A DNA stretch of 64,000 bases from Amorphophallus konjac (taxonomy: Eukaryota; Streptophyta; Magnoliopsida; Alismatales; Araceae), in the NCBI GenBank assembly GCA_022559845.1, contig CM040123.1, positions 301,494,642 to 301,558,641 on the forward strand, written 5' to 3'. Each line of letters opens with the position of its first letter. The stretch's first letter is position 1. The notes below the pieces were generated by a model. That model did not search any database. It had not been told where the DNA came from and saw only the letters and a list, made by a program, of their open reading frames with translations. Made by a program: the position numbers and the translations under genes. Shown here one piece after another: positions 1 through 10,429 of the stretch.

Positions 1-2578
1 CACTCGAGACCGGCGGAAGGAGACGCGTCACCCCCGGCGCCTTCGGTGACGGCCGGCTCGGACACTGACCTCGCCTGTGCGAGAACTGTCTCAGTCGTGA
101 GCCCTCCCGAGAAGCCCGGAGCCGGTGACCCCGACGGAGGCGATCCCTCCGAATCTTCTCCGACCGACGAAGAAGAGCTGGAAACCGACTCATCCGAATC
201 ATAACGCTGGCCAAAGGGGAACTCGATCGCGGAGTTTTGTTCATGGGCGCAGCCTACCGCCCGGCGATAGCCCTGCTTGAACCCCTTTCGAGCACCTCGG
301 CGTAGCGCTACCTCGTAGTAAGGTAGGGCGGCTTCCAACAGGTCGGCCGAGTAAGCATCCGAGCTCCTGTAGCGCTCGATTGCCTCCGCCTCGATCTGTC
401 CCGCCCTACCGACGAACTCGACCCGCGCCCGCTCCGCCTCGGACGCACGTTCCTCTGCCGGGCCCGGTCCACCTCAGCCTCAGCTCGGAGACGCTCCGCC
501 ATCTCCGCCGGATCTAACAGCTCGACACGCTCGAGCTCCCAGCGATTGTCCAGATCGAGGCGACGCAGACGTTCCTCCTCCAAGGATCGGCTTGCCCCCT
601 CAAGAGACTCTCGGGTCTTGGCGAGCTGTTCGGTCAGCACCTCAGCCTCCAGTCGGCTCACCCGCGCCACCTCTCGGAACACGGAGAACTCCTGTCGGAG
701 TCCCTCATGCTCCCCCTTGAGTCGAGCCAGCTTCCTCTCGCATCCCCCGAGGGTCCAGGCAAGGTTCGACCGCTCCGTTTCCGTCCGCGCGTGCGCCTCC
801 GCCATCAAAGCCGCCGACCGAGCTATGACCAGGCCGCCTTCCATCAGAACATCGAGGAGCCCGGGGGGGTATTGCGCCTTTCTCCCCCCTTCGTCCTCGC
901 GGCAATCGATCGACAGACCCGATATAGGTCGCCCGCAATGCCGAGCCTTTCCAAGGGCTCCGGAAAAGGAGACCGCTCCGCCCGGGGCACTCCGCCAGAG
1001 GGCTCTGCTCGAGCAACGGGACCGGCGACCTCGCGCGCCACGGTCGGTTGGGGTTGCAACGCCTCCCCGGGCGAACCCCCAACCTCGACCGATGCCGCAG
1101 GTCCAACCGCACCGGAAGCTCCCAGCATCTGGGGCTGCAACGCCCTCGCGGGCGAACCCCCAGCCCCGTCTGTCTCGGCCCGCACCTCGGCGACCGGGAC
1201 GTCACCGCCTCCGGCCGACCCCCTGGCCTCGGTGACTGCTACTTCAACATCGGCCCCCTCTACCCCCGTGGGGGGGAGAGCCGACCTATCGCCGTCCTCT
1301 GAAGGGCCCCCGGTCTCCTTGGCCCCCTCTCGCCTGGCAGATGGGGGAGCTGGCCTCGAGGGGTCGGCCCCATCTTGCCCCCGGGAGGGGAGTGCCGCCG
1401 AGCCAAAGTCGCCCCCGGCGGTAGGAGGGAGACCTGCCTTCTTGGCCCGCTTCTTGGCCTTCGCGGCCTCCCGCAACTTTCCCGCCATGGGATCCTTGCG
1501 CTTTGTGCCAGCCGGCCGTGAAGACCCCCGGGGGTCACCCCCTTGCCCTTGTCCCGGGCTTGGGCGCGACCCACAGGAGCCTCTGGCTCGTCGGCCGCCG
1601 AGTCATCTTCTCCCAGATCGATGACCTCAGCAGTATCCTCCAGAGGTTCCCGCCTCACGTCTACAGCAAAGAAAGAAGACCCGGTCAGGAGAAGAAAGGT
1701 AACTACCACCCCAGGGGAACAACCTAAAGGGCGGTACCTGTCGACTTCAACCGCATAAGCAGGCACCGTTAGATGTTCTCCGGCGTCACCAGCTCCTCGG
1801 TCGACCGGCGGTTCTCCAGCAGACGGGCGGCCTGCTGCTCCACATGGGGAGGGAACTCCTCCTGCCGAGGAGGAATGTTCAGATGAAAATTGGGCGAGAT
1901 CCGGCATCTCCAAAGTTCATCCATCGCCTCCGCCTTCACCCAGAAGAATTGGGTTTTCCACCCCTTGTGCGAGGAGTCCTTCGCCGCGAGGGCAATGCAA
2001 CTCCTGTTCCTCCTTGCCTGGATAAAGTAAAAGCCCTTCCCCGCCGACGGGTGCGCCTTCAACTCGAAAAAGTAATGAAAGAGGTCCAAGGAAGGGAAAA
2101 TGTTGTGCTGGCGACAGAGGATCCGAAAGGCAGAGAGGAGGAGGTACGAGTTGGCCACCAGTTGCATGGGCGCCAGCCGGAAAAGTTCGAGGATCTGGAG
2201 TACGAGGGGCTCGAAGGGAAGGCGGAACCCGCTTTTCCACGCCAGAAGAAACGTGCAGATGTGCCCCGTTCGGTCGTCCAAACTCGTCTCGAACGGGGTG
2301 GCGGCAGCAAAGCTATACCTGAAAGGCAAGCGAAAGCGATGCTCCAGCTTCTTCACCTCTGCCTCCCCCAACTCGCTGCAGCAGGAGACAGGCTCCCGCC
2401 TCACCTGCCCGAGTTCCAGCGGCGGATCAGCCATCGAGCCGGAAGAGGACCCCTCGCAAGAACTCGAAGACTCCGGAGGGGAAGGAAGTTGCCGGACCGC
2501 CTCCGCGGTTGTCCTCGCCAACTCCTCGAACGCCGCCGCAAGACTTCGCACCTCCACTGTGCCCTCATGGCGCATCAA
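1..2578 (-). pseudogene. Antisense ORF (putative gypsy-type transposon / Transposase_28-like), frameshifted
   Basis: On the strand opposite to element X. From ATG 2578 the first 269 codons hold the conserved domain (key stretch FRLPFEPLVLQILELF then LAPMQLVANSYLLLSAFRIL), as in plant putative gypsy-type transposon proteins. Downstream come an acidic linker (VIDLGEDDS near 1620), a Lys/Ala-rich stretch at 1430-1490, a long Ala/Pro/Gly linker, an Arg/Glu-rich coiled coil at 480-830, and a C-terminal segment (GARKGFKQGYRRAVGCAHE) near 240-290 that runs off the window. Frame breaks lie at a C5G5 run (1525-1534), a G7 run (863-869) and near 455-465. The first frame stops at 1769, which could be an intron edge or a break. 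The function of this family is unknown. Confidence 0.7.
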
Positions 2579-2872
2579 GAAGCTCCGAAAGCCAAGAAAC
2601 TAAGGAAAGCCCGAAACCCTGGAAGCCTAGAACGACGAACAAGTGCCCAACGCCTATAAAACCCTGGAGGGAGGCGGCGCGTCGTTCCGTGCTCCGAAAA
2701 AAAAGGGGGGCCCCTTCAGTTCAAATCCGTCAGGATCACCATTACGGGCCCAGGCGACCACTCCACGTGGCACCATAAACGCCAACGGAATTCCACCCAC
2801 CTGAGCCATGCCGGTCCAAAGCCTCAAAAACTACTCAACCGAGCCTCCATGGCTCGGGAGTAGGAGGGGGAC
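2579..2872. other. Spacer between antisense ORF and 3' LTR of X
   Basis: No gene seen. It contains a TATA-like CTATAAAACC near 2655 on the plus strand and AT-poor sequence leading into the polypurine tract. It probably includes the upstream region of the antisense ORF. Confidence 0.4.
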
Positions 2873-2891
2873 AAGTGGAGAGGGGGATTTT
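2873..2891 (+). promoter_or_regulatory. Polypurine tract of X
   Basis: Purine-rich run AAGTGGAGAGGGGG followed by T residues and directly by the LTR start TGTAGCCC. It is the presumed primer for plus-strand DNA synthesis. Confidence 0.65.
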
Positions 2892-3651
2892 TGTAGCCCA
2901 CCCAAAGAGCAGCCCAACAAGACTCAACAGGGTCCAACGAGGCAAGCTCACCCGAGTGATAGCCCACGGGGCCCACTCAGGGAAGAAAAGCCCAATACAC
3001 AGACACTCGAGGAACCAACCCTCCCCGACGGCCCCTAGGCTCGGAGGGCCCGAGTGATGGTCAGGTCACAAGGAAGGTCCGGCCCAGGCCGTTTTTCCGC
3101 TCGGGAGAGACAGGCGCCAGCCGACCTATCCGACCCCCCCTTTGACCGAGCTATCCTCCTCGCCCGGACAGGGCTGGCGTTTCAGGAGCTTGGACTGGAC
3201 GCTAGCCGTTCGCGCTACCTTTAAGAGTCCCCAACGGACAGGGGAATCAACCAGCCACCGGGTTTCAAGGCGATAACGCCCCCACGATAAAGGCCATGAA
3301 AGCCCACGTTGAGGACGTAACTCCCGTCGGAGACCCCCCAGCTTGCAGGACTCCTGAAGGCGACGCACTATTTAAACCAGGGATACCCTCCGGTGGAAGG
3401 TAAGAGAAAAAAGGAAGGTAAAACTCCTGAGCAATCCGCTTCACCCCCCCCCCTTTTTGGTGGAGAGGAGTCTCGCGCACCAGCTTTCCTCCTCCCTTCA
3501 TTGCTTCCACCACAGCTCTACTGACTTAGCCATCGGAGGGTTTCGCCCCAGGGAAATCCCCTGGGCCCTCTGACGCGTTTCCCTGTCTTACAGTTCATCT
3601 CCTGGTGATCCACGGCCCGCTCAGGATGCAGCGCGAGATTTCGCCTCTTCA
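2892..3651 (+). repeat. 3' LTR of X
   Basis: About 760 bp beginning TGTAGCCCACC and ending CCTCTTCA. It has a TATA-like TATTTAAACC at 3369-3378 and, downstream, the motif CTGACTTAGCCATCGGAGG that I recognise from Tat/Retand-type LTR leaders. The next bases (GCATC) are Athila pol sequence and are the likely target duplication; its partner is outside the window. Confidence 0.65.
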
Positions 3652-5714
3652 GCATCTAAGAGTGGAATATTAATATTGACTTGTTTAAATAATTCCAACA
3701 TCTCTTCTTGATGGACCGGCTTCTTCTGAGCTTTTGGCTTTAATGCATCCGGAAAAGGGATCTTAGGAACATATCCTTGCAAACCTTCATCAACCTTGAC
3801 CTTTCGTTTGTCCATTGTCTTCTCTCCCCCATCCGGCTTCTTTTTCTCTTGAACAATTATCGGCTCTTCTTCCTCATTATCACTTTCCTCTCGGGCATCT
3901 TGGCCCGAACTACTACCCACATCCTTAGCCTGATATGGATCATTAAGAACTTTCCCGCTCCTAAGGGTAGAGATAGCTTTGGCATTCTCGAATTGAGGAA
4001 CGATAGGAGGGGGTGGCTGAGGTTGATTGGGCTGATTTGGAGGGGGAAGAATAGGAGCTCTTTGCAGAAAACCCATAGGTTGTTGATTGCGGGGATTAGC
4101 TATGGCTTGACTAGGTAGCTGCCCAACATCTCTCCTCATATTACTAGCCGCCAACTGACCTATTTGACCTTCTAACTTAGCAATTGATTGTTGCTGAGAG
4201 AGAATAAGTTGCTGAAGTTGGTCAAATTTATCCTCAAAATGAGGCTGAGGGGGTTGAGGAGGCGGTTGATAAGGAGCTTGAAACGGGGCTTGAGGTTGAT
4301 AACGATGTGATGGAAATTGATTATATTGGCCCTGAAATGATGAAGCTTGTTGATATGGGGCCTGAGCATGATGGAATGACGATTGCTGAAATGGAGGTTG
4401 TTGTTGTTGATTATGTTGAAAAGGATTTTGAAGATGTTGGTGAGACTGGTTCGGAACTTGAAAAGATTGTTTTGGAATTGAGGGATTGACTTGAGTAGAT
4501 GGTCCTTGTTGCAATTTCCAAGAAAAATTTGGGTGATTTCTCTAGCCCGGATTGTAAGTATTGGAATATGGATCATAATTAGGCTAGGAGATTCCCTGAG
4601 CAGCAAAGACTTGTTCTTGAATGAACGGGGGAAGTTGGGCCGCTGTAGGGCAATCAATGACAGCATGATTTGGGCTAGAACATAGAGCACAAAGTTCTTG
4701 AAGGTTGGAATCTGAGAAAGATTGATTTTGTTGGATAGAAGGAAAAGAAGGTTCTTGTTTATTCATGGATAATAATTGATCAAGTTTTTGTGCTACCAAA
4801 TCTACCTTCTCCATCCTTTGTGCCAACAAGTCCACTTTATTCAACTTTTGAGCAAGCGCATTAATATCCATCCTATTCTCCAACTCTCCTTGACTTTTGA
4901 CTTCATATAGCCCACCCTTCTTAGCAGGTCCAATCATCCTTTCATAGGAGGAAAGTGAAGCATGACTAATAGAATTTTCACTTAACATCTCAAATAAATC
5001 ATAAGCTTCATCCTCACTTTTACTCATGAAAGGCCCCCCACATGAGGCATCCACCATCTGTCTATAGTTTTCCGTTAATCCCTCATAAAAGGCTTGCACA
5101 ATTTTCCATCTAGATAGGCCATGATGGGGACATTTTCTCAATAGATCTTTCAACCTGTCCCAAGCCTCATGAATTTGCTCCCCAGCATTTTGTGTAAATC
5201 CAGTGATGGCCCTTCTCATGGTATTAGTCCTACCAATGGGGTAGAATTTCTTCAAGAACTCTTTTTGCATCTCTCCCCATGTGTCAATTGTTCTACCCAA
5301 GGCTCTCAACCAATATTTTGCTTTATCCTTAAGGGAGAATGGGAAGAGAGTAAGCTTAAGGGCATCATCTGAGAAGTTTTGAATTTTGACAGTTGAACAT
5401 ATCTGGAGAAACTCATCGAGATGTTTATACGGATCTTCATTAGTATTTCCATAGAAGGATGGCAACATCTGGATGGTACTAGATTTGATCTCATAATGAA
5501 CCGCCTGGTTCTGAGGTGCTTGCACATAGAAGGATGGTTGATATTGGTTCGGTATGAAATAATCCTTCATTTGCTTGGGGGCTTGTTGCACTTGTTGGTT
5601 TTGATTTTGATTCTCCATGAGGTTAGGTTGGGGTTGTGGTCTAGATTGCACTAACCTTTCAACTTCACTAATGGGTCCTATCAAATGAGGGTGGAGGGAT
5701 CTCCTACCTTGCAT
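3652..5714 (-). pseudogene. Athila gag plus start of pol (U), two nonsense codons
   Basis: Starts at ATG 5714 (MQGRRS). One frame covers the Athila gag domain (YEIKSSTIQMLPSFYG, LKDKAKYWLRALG, KKFYPIGRTNTMRRAITGF), heptad-like Leu/Gln repeats (KVDLLAQ type), a CCHC-like CALCSSPNHAVIDC, and a Gln/Pro-rich tail leading into the pol start (LELFKQVNINIPLLDA) where X cuts it off. TAG stops at 4584-4586 and 4542-4544 break the frame; both positions are open in the homologous element V (61944-63701). An ATG at 5861 extends the frame upstream into leader sequence and is probably not the real start. Confidence 0.8.
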
Positions 5715-6501
5715 GCAATGCAAAGGGCCCAAAAAGGTAATGATGATTTTTTTTTCAAAATACAATGAATCCCTATATGAATGAGTTATGCAAGGATTAA
5801 CTATATGAATGCAAGAATGATGATTTTTTTTATTATTTTTTAGAAAACCTTCTAAGGGCACTCTAACTCCAAGGTGCTTCGTGGTACAACCTGCCCGACG
5901 TCTATGAGGGAATCCACGGGTACGGGGACTTATGGAGATCTTAGAAATAGAATTTCAAGTCCAAAGAGACGGAATGCTCAATGGAGTGTCCTTCCAAATC
6001 CAAGAGGGGTGTAAAGATCCTAATGCCCTTAAGGAGGGGAAATAGATGAGAAGAGAATTTTTTTTCAAAAGATGTTGTAAATAAAGAATGAAAAATAAAA
6101 AGAACAACTAAGTGCACAAATGCATGAAAGTAATGCAACTAAGATGGAGATATGCTAGCATGATGATTTTTTTCTATTTTTTGATTTTTTTTTAGAATTT
6201 TTCAGAATTTTTTTAGAATTTTTCAGAATTTCACAAAAAAGCACCTTTTTCCTACGTATACTGACCTTTTAGCGACGCTTGATTTTTCTGCATTTTTTTG
6301 AATTTCTGCTTTCTATGACAGATCTGGGCTTTAGCGACGATTCCTGTGACAGATTTTTTTCTTGAAATTTCAGGTCCGAATTTCCTTAAATTTTCTGATT
6401 TTCTGATTTTTTTGATTTTTCCTGCAAAATAAAGTAGAAAAATAAGTAAAACTATATACAAATCAAACACAAGGAATTTTCCAACGTAAAAAATAATTTC
6501 C
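5715..6501 (-). other. Leader between primer site and gag of U
   Basis: AT-rich untranslated leader without an ORF I can support. The stretch 6170-6360 has repeated T-rich words (GAATTTTTT) and two GCGAC-containing short units (near 6271 and 6333) resembling the palindromic units in the U LTR. Confidence 0.5.
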
Positions 6502-6519
6502 TCCTCGGTAACGGCGCCA
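6502..6519 (-). promoter_or_regulatory. Primer binding site of U (tRNA-Asp type)
   Basis: Minus strand reads TGGCGCCGTTACCGAGGA, complementary to a tRNA-Asp 3' end as expected for Athila. It lies 5 bp from the LTR edge at 6525. Confidence 0.75.
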
Positions 6520-7084
6520 AAAATTGATGCGCACCGACTAGTGTCGTTAAGAAAGCCGTGCCATAATTTCAAAATGTTCACACTCACTCACTTTAAAAGA
6601 TTGGAAAATCAAATTATATAGTGGTAAGCGGAGTCGATCCCACGAGGAGGAAAAATCTGCTTTGAAAATCGAATTTTGAGTGAGATTGAAACTAAGGAAA
6701 GACAAATTGCATGAAAACTATTTAAAGAACATGAGAGGGTTTAAGAAGAGAAATTAGAGGAGATAGAGAGAGAAACACAATATCACAAATGATGAATTTC
6801 ATTAAGATGATAGTGGAAAGTCACACTAGAAAAATAAGAATTACAACATGGGAACATCAAAGAGAAAAGATAAGAAAATATAGCCAATACATGAAGAATA
6901 ACGCCGCCTCCTTGCCAAGCCTTGGATGAAGATCGCCTCACCTTGGATGCCGACGTCGTGAGAAGACTAATAGATGAAGATCCGCCTTGGGATATGAGAA
7001 GAAAATAGAGGAAGAAAGAAATAGATGGAGGAAATTTGAAAACAATGCAAAAGGGTGTGTGTGTGTTGGTGTGTTTTGAGAAGA

Positions 7085-7830
7085 AACAGTGAAAAACTAG
7101 ATTAAAAACAGAGAGTGATTTGGAGGAAGAATAACTTTAAAATCAGAAGGAATTAGGAAAAGTGGAAAACATGAAAGTTGTAGAGATTGAGAAGATGAAG
7201 AAGATTGATGAAGACTTCAGAGTTTAAAAATGAAAGGAAGATGGAGAAAACAAAGGATGAACAGGAGGTGGTCGTCGATGAACAGTGCAAAACTCTAAAA
7301 ATCTGAACTTTAGAAAATTGACTATAGCTTTAAAACGGTGAGGGATTGAAAGATGAGGTAGAAGAAGAAGTTGAAGAACTTTCAAAAATGCACAACTTTT
7401 GTGAAGCCAGCAGAAAGAGATGAGGATCAGAAGAGGGAGAAAAATGCTAAAGAACAGTGTTTGCAAAAATCGGCTGAACAGTAGAAAACGTAAAACAACA
7501 ACTTTAGAAAATTGAGAATAGCTTCAAAAACAGGAAGAATTAGAAGAAGACTAAGAAGAAGAAGATGTAGATCTTTGAAAATAGAAGAACTTTGATGAAG
7601 ATAACAACTTGAAACGATGAGAGGAAGATTGAGACAAATGATGAAGAACAGAAAGTATGAAAATCGGGTGAACAGTAAAAACCATAGACAGAACTTTGAA
7701 AAACTAATTATAGCATAAAAAAGAGAAAGAATTAGGAGAAGAGGAATAATAAGAATTTGTAGAAGACTGGAAAACGAAGAGCTTTGATGAAGAACTTAAC
7801 TGCAAAAGATGAAAAGAAAGGCTTCAAAAT
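7085..7830 (-). repeat. About 193-bp tandem repeat in U LTR, 4 degenerate units
   Basis: Recurring marker words (tatagctttaaaa, aatagcttcaaaa, tatagcataaaaa) fall at about 7127, 7318, 7510 and 7706, a period of 191-196 bp. The plus strand is purine-rich, so the element transcript is pyrimidine-rich here. A related repeat occurs in the V LTR at about 55768-56240. Confidence 0.65.
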
Positions 7831-7886
7831 TAATCCCTAAGGCAGATCTCCAAACTGTTCCCTTCGTAACCCTGCGACCATGGCAT

Positions 7887-7896
7887 CCTTTTATAG
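7887..7896 (-). promoter_or_regulatory. TATA box of U LTR
   Basis: Minus strand CTATAAAAGG, about 750 bp into the LTR. It marks the likely U3/R boundary region. Confidence 0.6.
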
Positions 7897-8088
7897 GGTT
7901 TTTGGTCTCTCACGATCGTGGACTTCCCAAATCCACTCAAATCCATGTTTTTAGCAATGCAACTTGATCCATTAGACTCTTTTCCATCATTAAACTCTTC
8001 CTTTCCATAAAAGGTTGCTTAGATAAGAGCGAACATGGAAGAACAGTTCGATCGGGACCCCGCAGCTGCCTTTTCTGGTTCAACTTTG

Positions 8089-8424
8089 AATAGCGACTTA
8101 TATTGGGGCGTCCTTTCTTTAAATGATGCCTTAATCTATGGCGTCCTTTCCTGAAGTAGCGACTGCATCTCGGGCGTCAGTTTCTTATTTCCTTATTTTG
8201 CTATTTCCACATTTTTCGTAAAATAGGAATTGACGACCTTCACTTTGGGCGTCCTTTCAATGATTAGCGACCTCCTCTCGGGCGCTAATTCTTTTCTCTT
8301 TTTTTTTTCTTTTTTCCACTTTCTTTTATCAACTGAATTGACGCCCTTGGAGCTGTCGCTTCTTGCTGAAGATGCGCCCTTGCATCTGTCGTTATTTAAA
8401 TAGCGCCTTGATCTACGTCGTTGT
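8089..8424. repeat. GCGAC/GGCGTC short-unit array in U LTR
   Basis: About eight units of 20-22 nt, each with a left arm of AGCGAC, GACGAC or ACGCCC and a right arm of GGGCGTC, GTCGCT or GTCGTT (for example near 8091, 8158, 8233, 8267, 8339, 8374 and 8402). Arms do not always pair perfectly. They resemble the palindromes in the Z LTR and CACTA subterminal repeats. Confidence 0.55.
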
Positions 8425-9010
8425 TTCCCGAAAATTAAAATATCAATATATTCAATTCCAAAATAATTATGCCAATATTTAAATATTTCTCACATGGTCT
8501 TTTAAGCTCAAAAAGATGATAAAATACATAAAGACTCAAATAATGTGTGAGAATATAATTAATGCTCATGTTGCACAAATATACTCAAATAATGCTCAAA
8601 GATGATGGATGTGATGTAAATTATGATGTAAAATATAACACTTATCAAAGCTGATGTGTGAATTGCCCGCCGACCATAGGATGGATCGATAGTTGTTTCT
8701 CGTGACGAGGACTGTGTCTCCTCGGTGAGCGAGATTGTGGCAGCGGTGCCACGATTGGTTTTTCCTTGTGACTGAGGTGATGCCGGACTATGACCTTTGG
8801 TGTATGCCTGCTCTGATGACCGGTGTGCGCGGCATGCGGAGCGAGGTGTCATTCGTGATTGTAGTCTGGCTGTGTCCCTCAGAAGAGGAGCTTTCGAAAG
8901 AATCGAGGTTTTCTGTGCTGGGGCTCTGACAGCATTGTCAGTTGGTCAAGGTGCTCGATCTTCCCGTGTGACTTGGTGCTAGTCCCAAATTTCGAGGATG
9001 AAATTTCTTT

Positions 9011-9023
9011 AAGGGGGGAGGGA
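9011..9023 (+). promoter_or_regulatory. Polypurine tract of S
   Basis: AAGGGGGGAGGGA directly before the LTR start TGTAACG. Confidence 0.65.
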
Positions 9024-9930
9024 TGTAACGCCCCTGATTTTTTGGATCATTTTCGTGGGTCTCGGAGTGTATTTTGTATTTTACACGTGTTTTTCCCTGA
9101 TGTGCCTTCGGAACTCTGTGCAGGGCGAACCGCGGCGTTCTCCGACTCTGGAATAGTACCGGCACGTTGTGCTCCTCCCGAGGATGGCGGAGGTAATTTT
9201 TAGTATTTTTATGAATTTCTAGAATTTTGAGTTTTTCTATATATATTAACCCCTTTTTCTCTCTCTCCCTATCTCTCATTCTCTCACTCTTTCCCTCTCT
9301 CTTCTCTCTCACATTCTCTCCTCTCCCCCTCCTTTCTCTCCGGGCAGCCGACGGAGATGGACGAGGGCGAGGTGGCAGTGCTCGTGGTGCGAGGAGCGGC
9401 GTGGACCAGGCGAAGATCGAGGCGTGGTGGCGCGGTGAAGCTGGTTCATGAGCGTGGGATGTCGGCGGGGTTTCGTGGCGTTTTCTTCGTGGATCGGCAT
9501 CCACAGCGCGTCAAATCTTCGATGGAGGTAGGGAGATGGATCCCCAGCTCGTGTACTTCCTTTCTCGTAATTTTGTAGGCCGTGGTGAGCCGAGCGGGCT
9601 TATTCTTACGTTTTGGGGAAAAACCATGTTTTTGAGGAGTGAGCCGGATCTAGCGTTTTAACGCGTTATTTTGTGGTCTGATGGCGTCATTGGGTGTCTT
9701 GGGGCTTGGGGAAGGGTTCCCCTTTGTTTTCCCCTTCGCGTGGGCGCAAACGGCGCGTGTGGTGGAATCATTTTATTTAATTTTAAAATTAATTAAAATA
9801 AATGCGTAGACGTGCCAGTCACGTAGGTGACAAATTAATTGTGCGCTCGATCTGACTTGGTCAGTCGATTGTGAAGTTCGTGTCGGGACTCAAAACCTGT
9901 CGTACCCTAAAGGCTACGGCGTTAATTACA
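9024..9930 (+). repeat. 3' LTR of S
   Basis: Begins TGTAACGCCCCTG. I place the end at GGCGTTAATTACA (9930), which is nearly the inverse of the start. A TATA box at 9237-9248 (CTATATATATTA) is followed by a CT-rich leader (9256-9345), as expected for the R region. The right edge is less certain than the left. Confidence 0.5.
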
Positions 9931-10429
9931 TCCCTCCAAGAGAGGGACAACCCTTGATTAATCGCCAAAATAGAAGGACCATGGGGCCCGTAGAATACAT
10001 GAAAGACGTATTTGCTTGCAAGCACACAACATGGTAGTATTTATTCATTAAATCCGCTTTTGCTACAAGGCGGGGAGCTTAGGTCCGAGGACCACCACCA
10101 CGCATAGTGACACTTCCAGTCGGGCGGGACCCGGCCTTCTGTCAGACGCCATTTTATATACCAAAGTGAGACCAAGCACACAAACATGCATGATTTTCAC
10201 AACATAGGTGCTTAGGAGAGTTATTTACCAGGAGCATGGGAAGCACATGATATCAGCATGCTTATGTTGGCACGTGTATATATATACATATATATTTATA
10301 CGTATATACCTATATATATACATATAATGTATTCATCCATTTATTCAGGGGTATTTAGCCAGAGAGGCACATAGAAGACTGAGTCAACAACAAGCACTGG
10401 AAGGGTGGAAGAGAAATTGGTGCAAGATG
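9931..10429. other. Unassigned LTR-like sequence with AT microsatellite
   Basis: No coding region recognised. An alternating AT/GTAT tract lies at 10270-10327 (tatatata, tacgtatata). It could serve as a TATA region for the array that follows, but no LTR edges could be fixed. Confidence 0.35.

Larger units (their letters stand above)
1..3651 (+). mobile_element. Element X: 3' end of a Tat/Retand-like Ty3/gypsy retrotransposon
   Basis: The window opens inside a GC-rich element running on the plus strand. Visible parts in order are a long antisense ORF of the putative gypsy-type transposon family, a short spacer, a purine-rich polypurine tract at 2873-2891, and a TG...CA 3' LTR at 2892-3651. 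An antisense ORF between pol and the 3' LTR is known in Tat-lineage plant elements. The right end abuts Athila pol codons (element U) exactly where homologous element V is uninterrupted, so X inserted into U. Gag, pol and the 5' LTR lie left of the window. Confidence 0.75.
3652..8647 (-). mobile_element. Element U: Athila-type Ty3/gypsy, 5' half
   Basis: Minus-strand Athila element. From right to left it has a 5' LTR (8647-6525), a tRNA-Asp primer site, a leader, gag and the very start of pol. It stops at 3652 in mid-codon context where X inserted; the rest of pol and the 3' LTR must lie left of the window. The first base past its LTR is 8648, inside element S. Confidence 0.8.
6525..8647 (-). 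repeat. 5' LTR of U
   Basis: About 2.12 kb with TGAT...ATCA ends (plus strand TGATGCGCACC to ACACTTATCA). It has a TATA box, a purine-rich tandem repeat in the transcribed part, and short GCGAC/GGCGTC units in U3. The sequence at 6622-6650 (GCGGAGTCGATCCCACGAGG) is matched in the V LTR by TGGGTCGAATCCACAGGG, so the two Athila LTRs are related. Confidence 0.75.
8648..9930 (+). mobile_element. Element S: 3' end of a plus-strand gypsy element
   Basis: A polypurine tract followed by an LTR beginning TGTAACGCCCC. The 375 bp before it (8648-9023) are the 3' untranslated end, with the frequent chromovirus-type lead-in AAATTTCGAGGATGAAATTTC. I see no intact domain there. U inserted at 8647/8648, so the body of S lies beyond U and outside the window. 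Confidence 0.6.

Noticed and set aside
546..1624. Plus-strand ORFs of 229 and 305 codons in X
   Set aside because: They are opposite-strand shadows in GC-rich sequence of the antisense gene, which has the recognisable domains.
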